64,000 bases of DNA from an uncultured Collinsella sp. Its GTDB lineage: Bacteria > Actinomycetota > Coriobacteriia > Coriobacteriales > Coriobacteriaceae. The stretch lies in the NCBI GenBank assembly GCA_958370785.1, contig CATXKN010000001.1, forward strand, positions 413,960-477,959, written 5' to 3'. Both the position numbers and the translations under genes were made by a program. Every line of letters starts with the position of its first letter. Position 1 is the first letter of the stretch. Positions 50,478 to 59,093 of the stretch are shown one piece after another. Below the pieces are notes generated by a model, which was not told where the DNA came from, made no database searches, and worked only from the letters and a program-made list of their open reading frames with translations.

Positions 50478-52193
50478 CTATTGTGCCGAGCCCGCGACGG
50501 GCTCAAAATGCTTGTCCTTCACGGCCGCAGCCAGGCGATCGGCCAAGTTGCGTACGCGCGGATCCAAGCGCGCGGCACCTGGGTTGACGAAGAAGCGAGC
50601 CGTGCAGTCCATGATGCGGCCGGTGATGACCAAGTCGTTGTCGCGCAGCGTGGCGCCCGTGGCGGTAATATCCACGATGCGATCGGCCATGCCGACAATG
50701 GGACCCAGCTCGATGTTGCCGTGCAGTGAGACGATATCGGCATTCACACCGCGCTCGGCATACCAGGCGCTCGCGATGCGCGGGTACTTGGTGGCCACAC
50801 GAAGCGACCCGCGGCGGGCGTAGTTGCGCTCGGCCTGGCCGGCGCGCCATGCGGGCTCCGCCTCGATAAACGTGCACAGGCCGTAGCCCAGATCGACCAG
50901 CTGCAGCAGGTTGAGGTCGGCCTCGATGAGCGAGTCCCAACCGCAGATGCCGCAATCGGCACCACCGCAGCCCACAAAAGCGGGCGCGTCGCTGGGGCGC
51001 ACGATGACAAACTCGATATCGCCGACCGCGCCCTCACCGGCACGCGCGTCGCGACCGCGCACGATCAGGTGACGACCGGGGTCGCGCAGCTCAGAGACGT
51101 CTAAGCCCGCTGCTTCGAGCACGTCAAGCGTGTCGGCCTTAAGCGAACCCTTGGGCACGGCAATGCGCAGCGGGCCCTCGGCGCCACGGCCCGCGGCGTG
51201 ATCGCCGTCGGAAGCGGCGTCCTCGGCCGAGGTACGCGCGACCTCCAGACGCTCGAGCGAAAAGGCGAAGCCCGCCGCCGGCACCTCAATGCCGTCGCCA
51301 AATGCACCGGTAAAGATGGAGTCGTAGCGACCGCCCGAACCGACCGGATCGGGCAAGCCGCCGGCATAGGCCTTAAAGACCAGGCCCGTGTAGTAATCGA
51401 AAGAGTTCATGATGGAAAAGTCGAAGGACAGCACCTGAGCGTCCTCGGGAGCCAGGCCCTCGACCAGAGCGCGCAGCTCACGCGTGAGCTGCGCGGCGAT
51501 ACCGGCGGCAACCAGCAGCGCATCCACGCGGTCAAGTACCTCGGCGCCGCCGTGCAGACGCGGCAGCTCGCAAATGGCGGCCTTGACGGCATCGGACTCG
51601 ACGCTTGCTGCCACGCGAGCATCGAGGCCCACAAAGTCGTTGGCGTGCACGCAGCGCAGGGCCTCGGCAGCCAGCTCGCGATCCTCGCACGCCGCGAGCA
51701 GCTCCTTAAACGGACGCACACTACCTGCGATAATGCGTGCATCGGGCAGCGCCAGCTTGCGCACCGCCTCGGCCACGAGCGAAACAATCTCAACATCGCC
51801 CGCGGTATCGCCCGCACCGATAAGCTCAAAGCCCAGCTGTGTAAACTGGCGCGAGCCGCCGGCATTGTGCTGGCACTCACGAACCACCGGCGCCTCGTAG
51901 CGAAGGCGCAGGGGCAGGTCGGCCGCGCGCATGCGGGTCGAGACCAGGCGCACGATCGGCAGCGTGTTGTCGGGACGGACCACCAGCAGGCGACCGTCAT
52001 CATCAAAGAGCTTAAACGGCGTGTCCGCAATGCGTCCGCCTTCCTCAAGCGAACCCTTGTCCTCGAGCAGCGGCGTCTCGACCGGAAGGTAATGATGCTC
52101 CCTGAAGCAGCCCTTCACCGTCAGCGCAATCTCCTCGCGCGCCTGAGCCTCCTCGGGCAATATGTCCCGGAATCCCCACGGTGTGGCCGTCAT
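50478..52193 (-). CDS. hisZG: Fused HisZ-HisG: ATP phosphoribosyltransferase regulatory and catalytic domains
   Basis: First, feedback-controlled step of histidine synthesis, ATP + PRPP to PR-ATP. 571 aa. Residues 1-320 are a HisZ domain, a histidyl-tRNA synthetase-like fold: TPWGFRDILPEEAQAREEI, VVRPDNTLPIVRLVSTRM, QFTQLGFELIGAGD and DYYTGLVFKAYAGGL. Residues 321-340 form a linker. Residues 341-571 are a short-form HisG: LRIAVPKGSLKADTLDVLEA, CGGADCGICGWDSL, ATKYPRIASAWYAERGV and the PRPP loop VDITATGATLRDNDL. Short HisG normally needs a separate HisZ; here the pair is one polypeptide. It heads the operon. Confidence 0.93.
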   Translation of the reverse strand: MTATPWGFRDILPEEAQAREEIALTVKGCFREHHYLPVETPLLEDKGSLEEGGRIADTPFKLFDDDGRLLVVRPDNTLPIVRLVSTRMRAADLPLRLRYEAPVVRECQHNAGGSRQFTQLGFELIGAGDTAGDVEIVSLVAEAVRKLALPDARIIAGSVRPFKELLAACEDRELAAEALRCVHANDFVGLDARVAASVESDAVKAAICELPRLHGGAEVLDRVDALLVAAGIAAQLTRELRALVEGLAPEDAQVLSFDFSIMNSFDYYTGLVFKAYAGGLPDPVGSGGRYDSIFTGAFGDGIEVPAAGFAFSLERLEVARTSAEDAASDGDHAAGRGAEGPLRIAVPKGSLKADTLDVLEAAGLDVSELRDPGRHLIVRGRDARAGEGAVGDIEFVIVRPSDAPAFVGCGGADCGICGWDSLIEADLNLLQLVDLGYGLCTFIEAEPAWRAGQAERNYARRGSLRVATKYPRIASAWYAERGVNADIVSLHGNIELGPIVGMADRIVDITATGATLRDNDLVITGRIMDCTARFFVNPGAARLDPRVRNLADRLAAAVKDKHFEPVAGSAQ

Positions 52194-52229
52194 CTGGTGA
52201 GCCTCCTCATGCTGCGTTTCATATAGAAT

Positions 52230-52259
52230 AGAAGACCGGCATAGCTCCGCCGGTCTTCT
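52230..52259 (-). promoter_or_regulatory. Leader hairpin before the his operon
   Basis: Perfect 11-bp stem AGAAGACCGGC / GCCGGTCTTCT with an eight-base loop, 37 bases upstream of the hisZG start. No T run follows and no histidine-rich leader peptide was found, so its regulatory role is uncertain. Confidence 0.4.
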
Positions 52260-52434
52260 GGGTACTTTAGCATACTAGAGTGTTTGCGGGGAAAATCGTC
52301 CTCCTCGGCTCACAGCGTATTCATTTGGAAACATAGGAGCGGATTGCCCGCAGCCCACCTCTACAGCAAAGGGCATCGACAGTCCATCCAGAAAAACGTC
52401 CGAGGTCCCGCTCGCTCAGCGGAAGAGTTTACGG

Positions 52435-52736
52435 ACGAGGGCCGGGGAGGCATGCTTTGTTTTGAGAAGTGGCTCCGCGAACTTCTCAAAACAAAGCATG
52501 CCTCCCCGGCCCCGGCAATGTAATCTTGGCTGACCTTAGTTAAATGCACGGTTTCCAAGGCAGCGTAAGCAAAGCCCCCATTACATAAAAAAGAATCAGC
52601 CCCCGCATATCGAAACGGTCGAGAGGGCCTGCTCCGGGCGGGTTGCCTTGCTCCGGGAAGTTCGCGAAGCCCACTTCCCGGAGCAAGGCAACCCGCCCGG
52701 AGCAGGCCCCAGCGCGAGACCGTCCCGCATGCCTAC
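52435..52736 (-). repeat. Double-hairpin block, copy 1 (after the AEC transporter gene)
   Basis: Two giant hairpins about 110 bases apart. Hairpin C, 52439-52512: stem of about 32 bp around loop GGCTCCGCGA, with inner stem TTTTGAGAAGT. Hairpin E, 52625-52709: stem of about 37 bp around loop TCGCGAAGCCC, with inner stem CTCCGGGAAGT. The two loops are roughly inverse to each other. The linker holds ATGTAAT, GGCTGA, ATTACAT, TCAGCC in that order, which could form a pseudoknot. The block ends at the AEC stop codon and is repeated at 53691-53990. Confidence 0.75.
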
Positions 52737-53671
52737 CCGCACAGCGTGGTTACGAGCGGAATAGTCAGAATGGAGCAGATGATCGACAGAAACGTGCACT
52801 GCATCATGGGGCGGGCATCCTTACCGTATTGAAGGCAGTACAACGTACCGTTGCTGCCCACCGGCATTGCCATCTCGAGCACAAGCGTCGTGATAAACAT
52901 GGGCGTCATGCCGGGCCACAAGCGCGCGACGGCAAGACATACCACCGGCACGACAACCAGGCGAAATGCCACGGCGACATAGGCGCGCCAGTTGGTGAGC
53001 ATCTCGAGCGGACGGTACTTGGCGATAGACGACCCCATGAGCAACAATGCCGCCGGAGTGGTCATGGTGCCAACGATGGAAATCGAGTCGCCCAACACGC
53101 CCCAATCGGTCCATCCGGTTAGCACGATCCCAAGCACAACAACACTTGCAATGAGACCGGGGCTCTTGCAGCAGGCGACAATATTGCGCATCTGCTTTTT
53201 GAGGCCACCATCCGTTCCGCTAAATAACATGATGCCGACGGTAAACATAAGCAAGTTTAGGGGGATAAGCGCAATCGATGCATACAACAGCGCCTGTTTT
53301 CCCAACACCGCCGAAATAACCGGAAAACCGATAAACCCGGCATTACCGAAAAGCACGGCGAAGCGATACGAGCATTCCGTCCCTTTGGGAACGCGAAGAG
53401 CAGCGGTGACAGCAAACGCGATGACGATCGCCACCATATACATCGCAAAGGACAGACCCATGAGCGAAAACGTATCGGCAATGCTCGGAAGCTTCACATC
53501 ATCGCCCAGCGCTGACGAAAGCACCAAGCACGGCAGCGCCACCTGCAGCAGCAGATGCGATAGCTCGCGCTCGAACTCCGCTTTCATAAACCCCAGTTTG
53601 GCGATACACCACCCCAACAAAATGGGCAACGAAACCGTCAACATCTGAAGCGCCACACTCGTAAAGCTCAT
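52733..53671 (-). CDS. AEC-family (auxin efflux carrier-like) transporter
   Basis: 312 aa, ten hydrophobic segments in two groups of five with a central hydrophilic loop (GTDGGLKKQMRNIVACCKSP). N-terminus FTSVALQMLTVSLPILLGWC and VLFGNAGFIGFPVISAVLG are typical of the family, which includes malate and other carboxylate permeases. Direction and substrate are not deducible. It is framed by the two double-hairpin blocks. The block at 53691 lies just 20 bases before its start, so its transcription probably begins in or reads through that block. Confidence 0.88.
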   Translation of the reverse strand: MSFTSVALQMLTVSLPILLGWCIAKLGFMKAEFERELSHLLLQVALPCLVLSSALGDDVKLPSIADTFSLMGLSFAMYMVAIVIAFAVTAALRVPKGTECSYRFAVLFGNAGFIGFPVISAVLGKQALLYASIALIPLNLLMFTVGIMLFSGTDGGLKKQMRNIVACCKSPGLIASVVVLGIVLTGWTDWGVLGDSISIVGTMTTPAALLLMGSSIAKYRPLEMLTNWRAYVAVAFRLVVVPVVCLAVARLWPGMTPMFITTLVLEMAMPVGSNGTLYCLQYGKDARPMMQCTFLSIICSILTIPLVTTLCG

Positions 53672-53690
53672 GCATCCCCCTTATCTATTC

Positions 53691-53990
53691 CACGAGGGCC
53701 GGGGTGCCTGCTTTGTTTTGAGAAGTGGGCTTCGCGAACTTCTCAAAACAAAGCAGGCACCCCGGCCCCGGCAATGTATCACTGGCTGACTAAAGAAAGA
53801 TATACAACCCCCAAGGCAGTATCAGCAAGCTCCCCATTGCATTAAAAAAATATCAGCCCCGCATATCGAAACAGGCGAGAGGGCCGCCTCCGGGCGGGTG
53901 CCTCCCTCTGAGAAGTTCGCGAAGCCCACTTCTCAGAGGGAGGCACCCGCCCGGAGGCGGCCCCAGCGCGAGACCGTCCCGGATGCCTAC
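53691..53990 (-). repeat. Double-hairpin block, copy 2 (after the phosphoketolase gene)
   Basis: Same plan as 52435-52736. Hairpin D, 53696-53768: stem about 31 bp with loop GGGCTTCGCGA. Hairpin F, 53881-53963: stem about 36 bp with loop TCGCGAAGCCC. Stems differ from copy 1 (for example GGGTGCCTGC for GGGAGGCATGC; GCCTCCCTCTG for TTGCCTTGCTCC), yet each stays fully paired. The linker again has GCAATG, GGCTGA, CATTGC, TCAGCC in order. The terminal GGATGCCTAC touches the xfp stop codon. Confidence 0.75.
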
Positions 53991-56519
53991 CTATTCGTTG
54001 TCGCCTGCGGTCATCTGCGTTGCGGAGAGCGCGCCGTCAGCAGCAGTTGCGGCTGCGGCGTCGGGCCAGACCCAGTCGGTGAAGGCCGGGTGATCGAAGC
54101 CCTCGTCGCACGCGAACTCAAAGGCCTCGGTGCGGAAAGCCTCCCACTCATCAATCTGCTCGGCAAACTTATCAGCGTCGACCATGCGCAGTACGTCGGC
54201 GGCCAGGGCCCAGCGGTCCATGTTGTTCAGGCGCAGCATGTCGAACGGCGTGGTCGTGGAGCCCTTCTCCTCGTAGCCGTGGACGCGGAAGGCATCGTGG
54301 CCGGGGCGGTTCCAGATCAGACGGCGGATCGTGCCGGCATAGGCGTGGAACGCAAAGAGCACGGGCTTCTCGCCGAGGCCAAACAGCTCAGCCCAGCGCT
54401 CATCGCTGATGGCTTGGTCGTTCTCGCAGACGTTCTGGATCTTGAGCAGGTCGACCACGTTGACGAACCACACCTTAATGCCCAGCTCGCGCAGCATATC
54501 GGTTGCAGCCAGAGCCTCGAGCGTCGGTACGTCACCGCACGTGGCGACCACGACGTCGGCCTCTGCGAGCGAATCGGCAGTCGATGCCCACTCCCAGGTC
54601 GCTACGCCCTCGGCGAGCTCGGACCTGGCCTCGTCGACCGTCTGGAAGGTGGGGGCGGGCTGCTTGCCACAGAAGATGGCGTTGACGCAGTCGGTGGACT
54701 GGTAGACGCGCTCGGCAACGGCAAGCGCCATGTTGGCGTCGGCCGGATAGTAGGCATTCACGATATGCGTGTCGTTGGCCTTGTTGAGCAGCAGGTCGAT
54801 AAAGCCGGGGTCCTGGTGCGAGAAGCCGTTGTGGTCCTGGCGCCAGACATGGCTCGACAGCAAAATGTTGAGACCGCTGATGGGGGCACGCCACGGAATC
54901 TCGCGCTTGGTGGCCTCGAGCCATTTGCAGTGCTGGTTGACCATGGAATCGACCACGTGGACAAAGCTCTCGTAGGAGCTCCACACACCCGAGCGGCCGG
55001 TGAGCACGTATGCCTCGAGGAAGCCCTCGCACTGGTGCTCGGACAGCTGCTCGACAACCTTACCGGAACCGGCCAGCAGCTCGTCGTTGGCATCGTCCTC
55101 GTAGAAGCCGGCATCCCACTGCTTCTTGGTCACCTTGTAGGCAGCCTGCAGGCGGTTGGACGCAGTCTCGTCGGGACCGAAGATGCGGAAATCGTCCATG
55201 TTCTTGGCCAGAACGTCGGCAGTGTACTCGCCAAAGACGCGGGCGGCCTCGGTGGAGCCCCAGCCGTGGCCCTTGCTTGCGACGGGAATCTCGTGGGCAT
55301 GAATATCGGGAAGTTCAAGCTCGCGGCGCACCTTGCCGCCGTTTGCATTGGGGTTGGCGCCAATGCGCAGCTCGCCGGTCGGCATAAAGGCCGTCACCTC
55401 GGGGCGCACCTGACCCTCGGGCGTAAAGAGCTCCTCGGGCTTGTAGGAGCGCAGCCACTCGCGCAGCACGCGGAAGTGCTCGTGGGTGTCCTTGGCACTC
55501 GCCAGCGGCACCTGATGGGCGCGCCAGGAGTCCTCGGTCTTCTTGCCATCAATCTGCTTGGGGCAGGTCCAACCCTTGGGCGTACGGAACACGATCATGG
55601 GATAGGCCGGACGGACCACGGTCTCGCCCGCAGTGGCCTGAGCCATAGCGGTGGCCTTGATGTCGCAGATCTCATCGAAGACCTGCTCGAACAGGGCGGC
55701 AAAACGCGCGTGAATGCTTGCATGGCTCTCATCGTCGAAACCGGCGACAAAGAAGTGCGGCTTATAGCCCATGCCCTCAAAGAACTTGGTGAGCTCTTCG
55801 TCGGACACGCGGGCAAGGATGGTGGGATTGGCAATCTTGTAGCCGTTGAGGTGCAGGATCGGCAGGACGATACCGTCGGTTGCCGGGTTCACGAGCTTGT
55901 TGGACTGCCAGGAAGTCGCAAGCGGACCGGTCTCGGACTCGCCGTCGCCCACCACGGCCACGGCCAGCAGGCTCGGGTTGTCCATGACGGCGCCGTAGGC
56001 GTGGCTGAGCGTGTAGCCGAGCTCGCCGCCCTCGTGGATGGAGCCGGGCGTCTCGGGCGCAAAGTGGCTCGGGATGCCGCCGGGATAAGAGAACTGGCGG
56101 AAGAACTTCTGCAGGCCAGCCTCGTCATTGGTGATGTCGGGGCGAATCTCACGGTAGGTACCATCGAGCAGCGACTGGGCGGTACCGGCGGGGCCACCGT
56201 GACCCGGGCCCATCAAGAAAATGGCGTTCTGGTTGTGATCGGCGATAAGGCGGTTGACATGACCGAACAGGAAGTTGATGCCGGGCGTGGTGCCCCAGTG
56301 ACCGACCAGACGGTGCTTAACGTCCGGACGACCAAAGTCGCGCACCTCACCGGTTTTCTCATCAACAAAGTCGGTGCGCATCAGCGGGTTAGAGCGAAGG
56401 TAGATCTGACCGACGGACAGATAGTTCGATGCGCGCCAATACAGATCGACGCCCTCGAGCTCGGAAGCCGGCACCTCGTGTCCTAGCTTTTTCCACGGCG
56501 TCCCCAGTGTTTTAGCCAT
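53991..56519 (-). CDS. xfp: Xylulose-5-phosphate/fructose-6-phosphate phosphoketolase
   Basis: Thiamine diphosphate enzyme splitting xylulose 5-P or fructose 6-P with phosphate to acetyl phosphate plus triose or tetrose phosphate. 842 aa, slightly longer than the usual 790-825. Landmarks: YLSVGQIYLRSNPLMRTDF, GHWGTTPGINFLFGHVNRL, FLMGPGHGGPAGTAQSLLDG, AVVGDGESETGPLATSWQ (ThDP/Mg), and a C-terminal half with HVWRQDHNGFSHQDPGF and DTHIVNAYYPADANMALAVA. RBS GAAGGG. Preceded by a LacI regulator and twin operators, so probably sugar-induced. A double-hairpin block follows the stop. Confidence 0.96.
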   Translation of the reverse strand: MAKTLGTPWKKLGHEVPASELEGVDLYWRASNYLSVGQIYLRSNPLMRTDFVDEKTGEVRDFGRPDVKHRLVGHWGTTPGINFLFGHVNRLIADHNQNAIFLMGPGHGGPAGTAQSLLDGTYREIRPDITNDEAGLQKFFRQFSYPGGIPSHFAPETPGSIHEGGELGYTLSHAYGAVMDNPSLLAVAVVGDGESETGPLATSWQSNKLVNPATDGIVLPILHLNGYKIANPTILARVSDEELTKFFEGMGYKPHFFVAGFDDESHASIHARFAALFEQVFDEICDIKATAMAQATAGETVVRPAYPMIVFRTPKGWTCPKQIDGKKTEDSWRAHQVPLASAKDTHEHFRVLREWLRSYKPEELFTPEGQVRPEVTAFMPTGELRIGANPNANGGKVRRELELPDIHAHEIPVASKGHGWGSTEAARVFGEYTADVLAKNMDDFRIFGPDETASNRLQAAYKVTKKQWDAGFYEDDANDELLAGSGKVVEQLSEHQCEGFLEAYVLTGRSGVWSSYESFVHVVDSMVNQHCKWLEATKREIPWRAPISGLNILLSSHVWRQDHNGFSHQDPGFIDLLLNKANDTHIVNAYYPADANMALAVAERVYQSTDCVNAIFCGKQPAPTFQTVDEARSELAEGVATWEWASTADSLAEADVVVATCGDVPTLEALAATDMLRELGIKVWFVNVVDLLKIQNVCENDQAISDERWAELFGLGEKPVLFAFHAYAGTIRRLIWNRPGHDAFRVHGYEEKGSTTTPFDMLRLNNMDRWALAADVLRMVDADKFAEQIDEWEAFRTEAFEFACDEGFDHPAFTDWVWPDAAAATAADGALSATQMTAGDNE

Positions 56520-56577
56520 TGTTTATGTCCCTTCGCTGTGCGGTCACCCTCCGATACGGCAACCATTCGTTGGGACT

Positions 56578-56621
56578 AGTATATTTGCTAAAACGTTTTA
56601 TCATGGTGAAAAAACGTTTTA
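56578..56621 (-). promoter_or_regulatory. xfp promoter with two LacI-type operators
   Basis: On the minus strand a -10 box TATACT lies at 56583-56578. Operator 1, TAAAACGTTTTA (56589-56600), sits between -10 and the presumed -35. Operator 2, AAAAACGTTTTA (56610-56621), lies 21 bases further up, two helical turns, so a tetramer or two dimers could bind the same face. LacI-family sites typically have a central CG palindrome. The adjacent LacI gene is the likely ligand. A looser TAAACGTGTTTA palindrome overlaps the lacI-type gene's stop at 56715-56726. Confidence 0.78.
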
Positions 56622-56723
56622 TCATCCTTATCAATCGCATCGATCAACAAAACGCGACATTCACCTGCGGCATTGCCTGTCACAGGTGCTCCACATTCAG
56701 TCTCTGCAAATTGATAAACGTGT

Positions 56724-57752
56724 TTAGTTGTGTTTAGTAAGCTTGAGCACGCTGCCCTTAACGATAAGTGCCGGCTCCAGGACGACCTCTTCGGCACGCC
56801 TACCGCCCCTACCGGCAAGACGCTTGGACATGCAGCCAAAAGCATGCTCCGCGAGCACGCCAGGATCCTGCTCAATGGCGGTCAGTGCCGGCTCAAAGAG
56901 GACGTCTGCCGCCGAGTTGTCATAGCTCACCACCGAGATATCGTCCGGGATGCTCTTCCCCATCTCATGCAAACGCTTGAGCAGACCGAGGGCAATGTTG
57001 TCCGAGCTTGCGAACACGGCGGTGGCGTCAGTTGCGAGCACCGCCTCCGAGGCCTCGTAGGCACTCGGAATGTAGTACTCGCTCTCAAACTCCAAACGCG
57101 CGTCAATAGGCAGGCCAACCTCGCGCAGCGCACGCTCGTAGCCGGCAAGACGTTTACGACCCGTATTGGAACGGCGCGCATTAACCAAGCAGGCAATGCG
57201 ACGGTGGCCCTGCTCGATCAGATAGCGGGTTGCCATGTAGCCACCCATCTCGTGATCGAACATCACCTTGTCGCACTCGAGTCCCTCAATGGCACGGTCA
57301 ACCATCACGGCCGGAATGGGGAGATGACTGACTTCCTCGCGCAAAGCGCGGTCGTCCGAGAACTCGTCGCCCACGACCAAGAACACACCATCGACGCCGC
57401 GCGTCACCAGCTGGCGCAGGAGCTCCAGATCGTCCTCGGCACTTCCACCCGAGCTGGTAATAAAGAGCGCGTAGCCGTCCTCGCGGCAGCGCTTTTCCAA
57501 GCTGCCGGCGAGCGAGGCAAAAAAGCGGCTCTCGATGTTAGGGACGATAAGGCCCAGTGTGCGCGACTCGCGCATGACCAGGCTACGCGCGATCTGGTTA
57601 GGAACATAATGATTGCGCGCCGCGACCTCTTTGATGAGCTTACGGTTTTCTTCCGAGATGCGACAGGGCCGGTTGTTAAGGACAAGCGAGACCGATGAAG
57701 GGGAAAGCCCCACCTCCTGGGCAATCTGCTTGAGAGTAACTTTGTTGCCCAT
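56724..57752 (-). CDS. LacI-family transcriptional regulator
   Basis: 342 aa. The start MGNKVTLKQIAQEVGL is chosen because GGAAGGAG precedes it. Helix-turn-helix 1-25 with hinge NHYVPNQIARSLVMRESRTLGL; periplasmic-binding-protein-like effector domain from residue 60 (LIVPNIESRFFASLAGSLEK ... AVFASSDNIALGLLKRLHEM ... ISVVSYDNSAADVLFEPALT). Located directly upstream of xfp on the same strand with operators in between. It probably represses xfp in the absence of a sugar signal. Confidence 0.93.
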   Translation of the reverse strand: MGNKVTLKQIAQEVGLSPSSVSLVLNNRPCRISEENRKLIKEVAARNHYVPNQIARSLVMRESRTLGLIVPNIESRFFASLAGSLEKRCREDGYALFITSSGGSAEDDLELLRQLVTRGVDGVFLVVGDEFSDDRALREEVSHLPIPAVMVDRAIEGLECDKVMFDHEMGGYMATRYLIEQGHRRIACLVNARRSNTGRKRLAGYERALREVGLPIDARLEFESEYYIPSAYEASEAVLATDATAVFASSDNIALGLLKRLHEMGKSIPDDISVVSYDNSAADVLFEPALTAIEQDPGVLAEHAFGCMSKRLAGRGGRRAEEVVLEPALIVKGSVLKLTKHN

Positions 57753-57861
57753 CTCGCTCCTTCCGAGTATTCGCGCAATCTCTTGAAAGTATAGCGACCG
57801 TCCCTCTACCTTGATGATAAACACTTTACCAATCCGGTAGACGGCTGTTTTATCGCCGCGA

Positions 57862-57928
57862 TTGGCGCAAAGCAACCTAACCCCTTTGCACCATGTGATG
57901 CATTGGGGTCAGGTTACTTTGCACCAAA
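57862..57928. repeat. TTGGCGCAAAG-type hairpin repeat, double copy
   Basis: Two units in opposite orientation: TTGGCGCAAAGCAACCTAAC then CCC...TTTGCACCA, and TGCATTGGGG then TCAGGTTACTTTGCACCAAA. Together they form a 67-base imperfect palindrome between the divergent lacI-type gene and murB. The right half equals that of 14790-14824. Confidence 0.65.
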
Positions 57929-57992
57929 TCCATCCGGGTGGGGTATATTGCATTCGATTAATGAAAACGACCACCATAAGGCGGATATTCGT

Positions 57993-58955
57993 ATGCACGA
58001 GAACGACTTTTTTAACGAGGACCTGCTCTGCGCACTCGCTGGCGTTGCCGGCGAGGACAACGTACTCATGAGCGAGCCCATGCGCGAGCACACCACGTTT
58101 AAGATCGGCGGCCCGGCCGATGTCTTTGTCACGCCCGACACCGAGCAGGGCCTCGTCGCCACGCTCGATACCTGCTACCGCTGCGATCTGCCGCTCACCA
58201 TCGTGGGCAACGGCTCCGACCTGCTCGTCGGTGACAAGGGCATCCGCGGTGTCGTCGTGGCACTGGGCGAAGGCCTCTCTAACATCACCATCGACGGCAC
58301 GCATGTTACGGCAGCAGCCGGCGCCCTGCTTTCCGATGTCGCCGCGGCTGCCGCCGAAGCCTGCCTGACCGGCATGGAGCCCCTTTCGGGCATCCCCGGC
58401 TCGGTCGGCGGCGCCTGCTACATGAACGCCGGCGCCTACGGTGCCTGCATGGCCGACGTGTTGGAGTCCGTGCGGGTCTACAAGCCCGCACACGTCCTCG
58501 ACGATGGCACCCGTGGCAGTGGCAATATCATTGAGTTCGATGTCGATGAGCTCAACCTGGGTTACCGCAAGAGCCGCATCGCCGACGACGGCTTTATCGT
58601 GCTCTCTGCCACCTTTAACCTCGCCCCGGGCAACGCCGCGATGATCAAGGCCGACATGGACGACTACCACCAACGCCGCGAGGACAAGCAGCCGCTCGAC
58701 ATGCCGAGCGCCGGCTCCACCTTCAAGCGCCCCGAGGGCCATTTTGCCGGCAAGCTCATCATGGACGCCGGCCTGCGCGGTCACGCTGTCGGCGGCGCCC
58801 AGGTGAGCGAAAAGCACTGCGGCTTCATCGTCAACGCCAACCACGCCACCGCCGCCGACGTCGACGAACTCATCCGCCACATCCAAACAACCGTCAAAGA
58901 CCAATTCGGAGTAGACCTACAACCCGAAGTCCACCGAATCGGCGAATTCCTCTAA
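57993..58955 (+). CDS. murB: UDP-N-acetylenolpyruvoylglucosamine reductase
   Basis: FAD- and NADPH-dependent second step of peptidoglycan precursor synthesis. 320 aa, type II (short) form. MREHTTFKIGGPADVFVTPD, VGNGSDLLVGDKGIRGVVVA (FAD binding), GIPGSVGGACYMNAGAYG, STFKRPEGHFAGKLIMDAGL and SEKHCGFIVNANHATAADV (with catalytic residues) are all readable. Start MHENDFFNED after AAGGCGG. Monocistronic with its own terminator. Confidence 0.96.
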   Translation: MHENDFFNEDLLCALAGVAGEDNVLMSEPMREHTTFKIGGPADVFVTPDTEQGLVATLDTCYRCDLPLTIVGNGSDLLVGDKGIRGVVVALGEGLSNITIDGTHVTAAAGALLSDVAAAAAEACLTGMEPLSGIPGSVGGACYMNAGAYGACMADVLESVRVYKPAHVLDDGTRGSGNIIEFDVDELNLGYRKSRIADDGFIVLSATFNLAPGNAAMIKADMDDYHQRREDKQPLDMPSAGSTFKRPEGHFAGKLIMDAGLRGHAVGGAQVSEKHCGFIVNANHATAADVDELIRHIQTTVKDQFGVDLQPEVHRIGEFL

Positions 58956-58960
58956 TAAAG

Positions 58961-59013
58961 AAAGCCCCGAAAGGGAGAGGCTTCGTAAGGAAGTCCTCTC
59001 CCTTTCGGCTTTT
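58961..59013 (+). terminator. Rho-independent terminator of murB
   Basis: AAAGCC-C-CGAAAGGGAGAGG pairs with CCTCTCCCTTTCGGCTTT and is followed by a short T run. It starts six bases after the murB stop. Confidence 0.85.
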
Positions 59014-59093
59014 GTAATCCCCCACTTATGATTGAATTGCCTGGTAAAATCAATCGTACGTGGAGAATTACAATAGGGGAGGAGGACTTGACT

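Noticed and set aside
48913..50823. 636-codon plus-strand frame antisense to hisD
   Set aside because: Antisense shadow of hisD and part of hisZG.
52194..52434. T-box or histidine leader peptide for the his operon
   Set aside because: No T-box signature and no run of His codons behind a start site were found; only the small hairpin at 52230-52259.
53898..56486. 862-codon plus-strand open frame antisense to the phosphoketolase gene
   Set aside because: Mirror frame of a conserved high-GC gene; no initiation signal and no family features.
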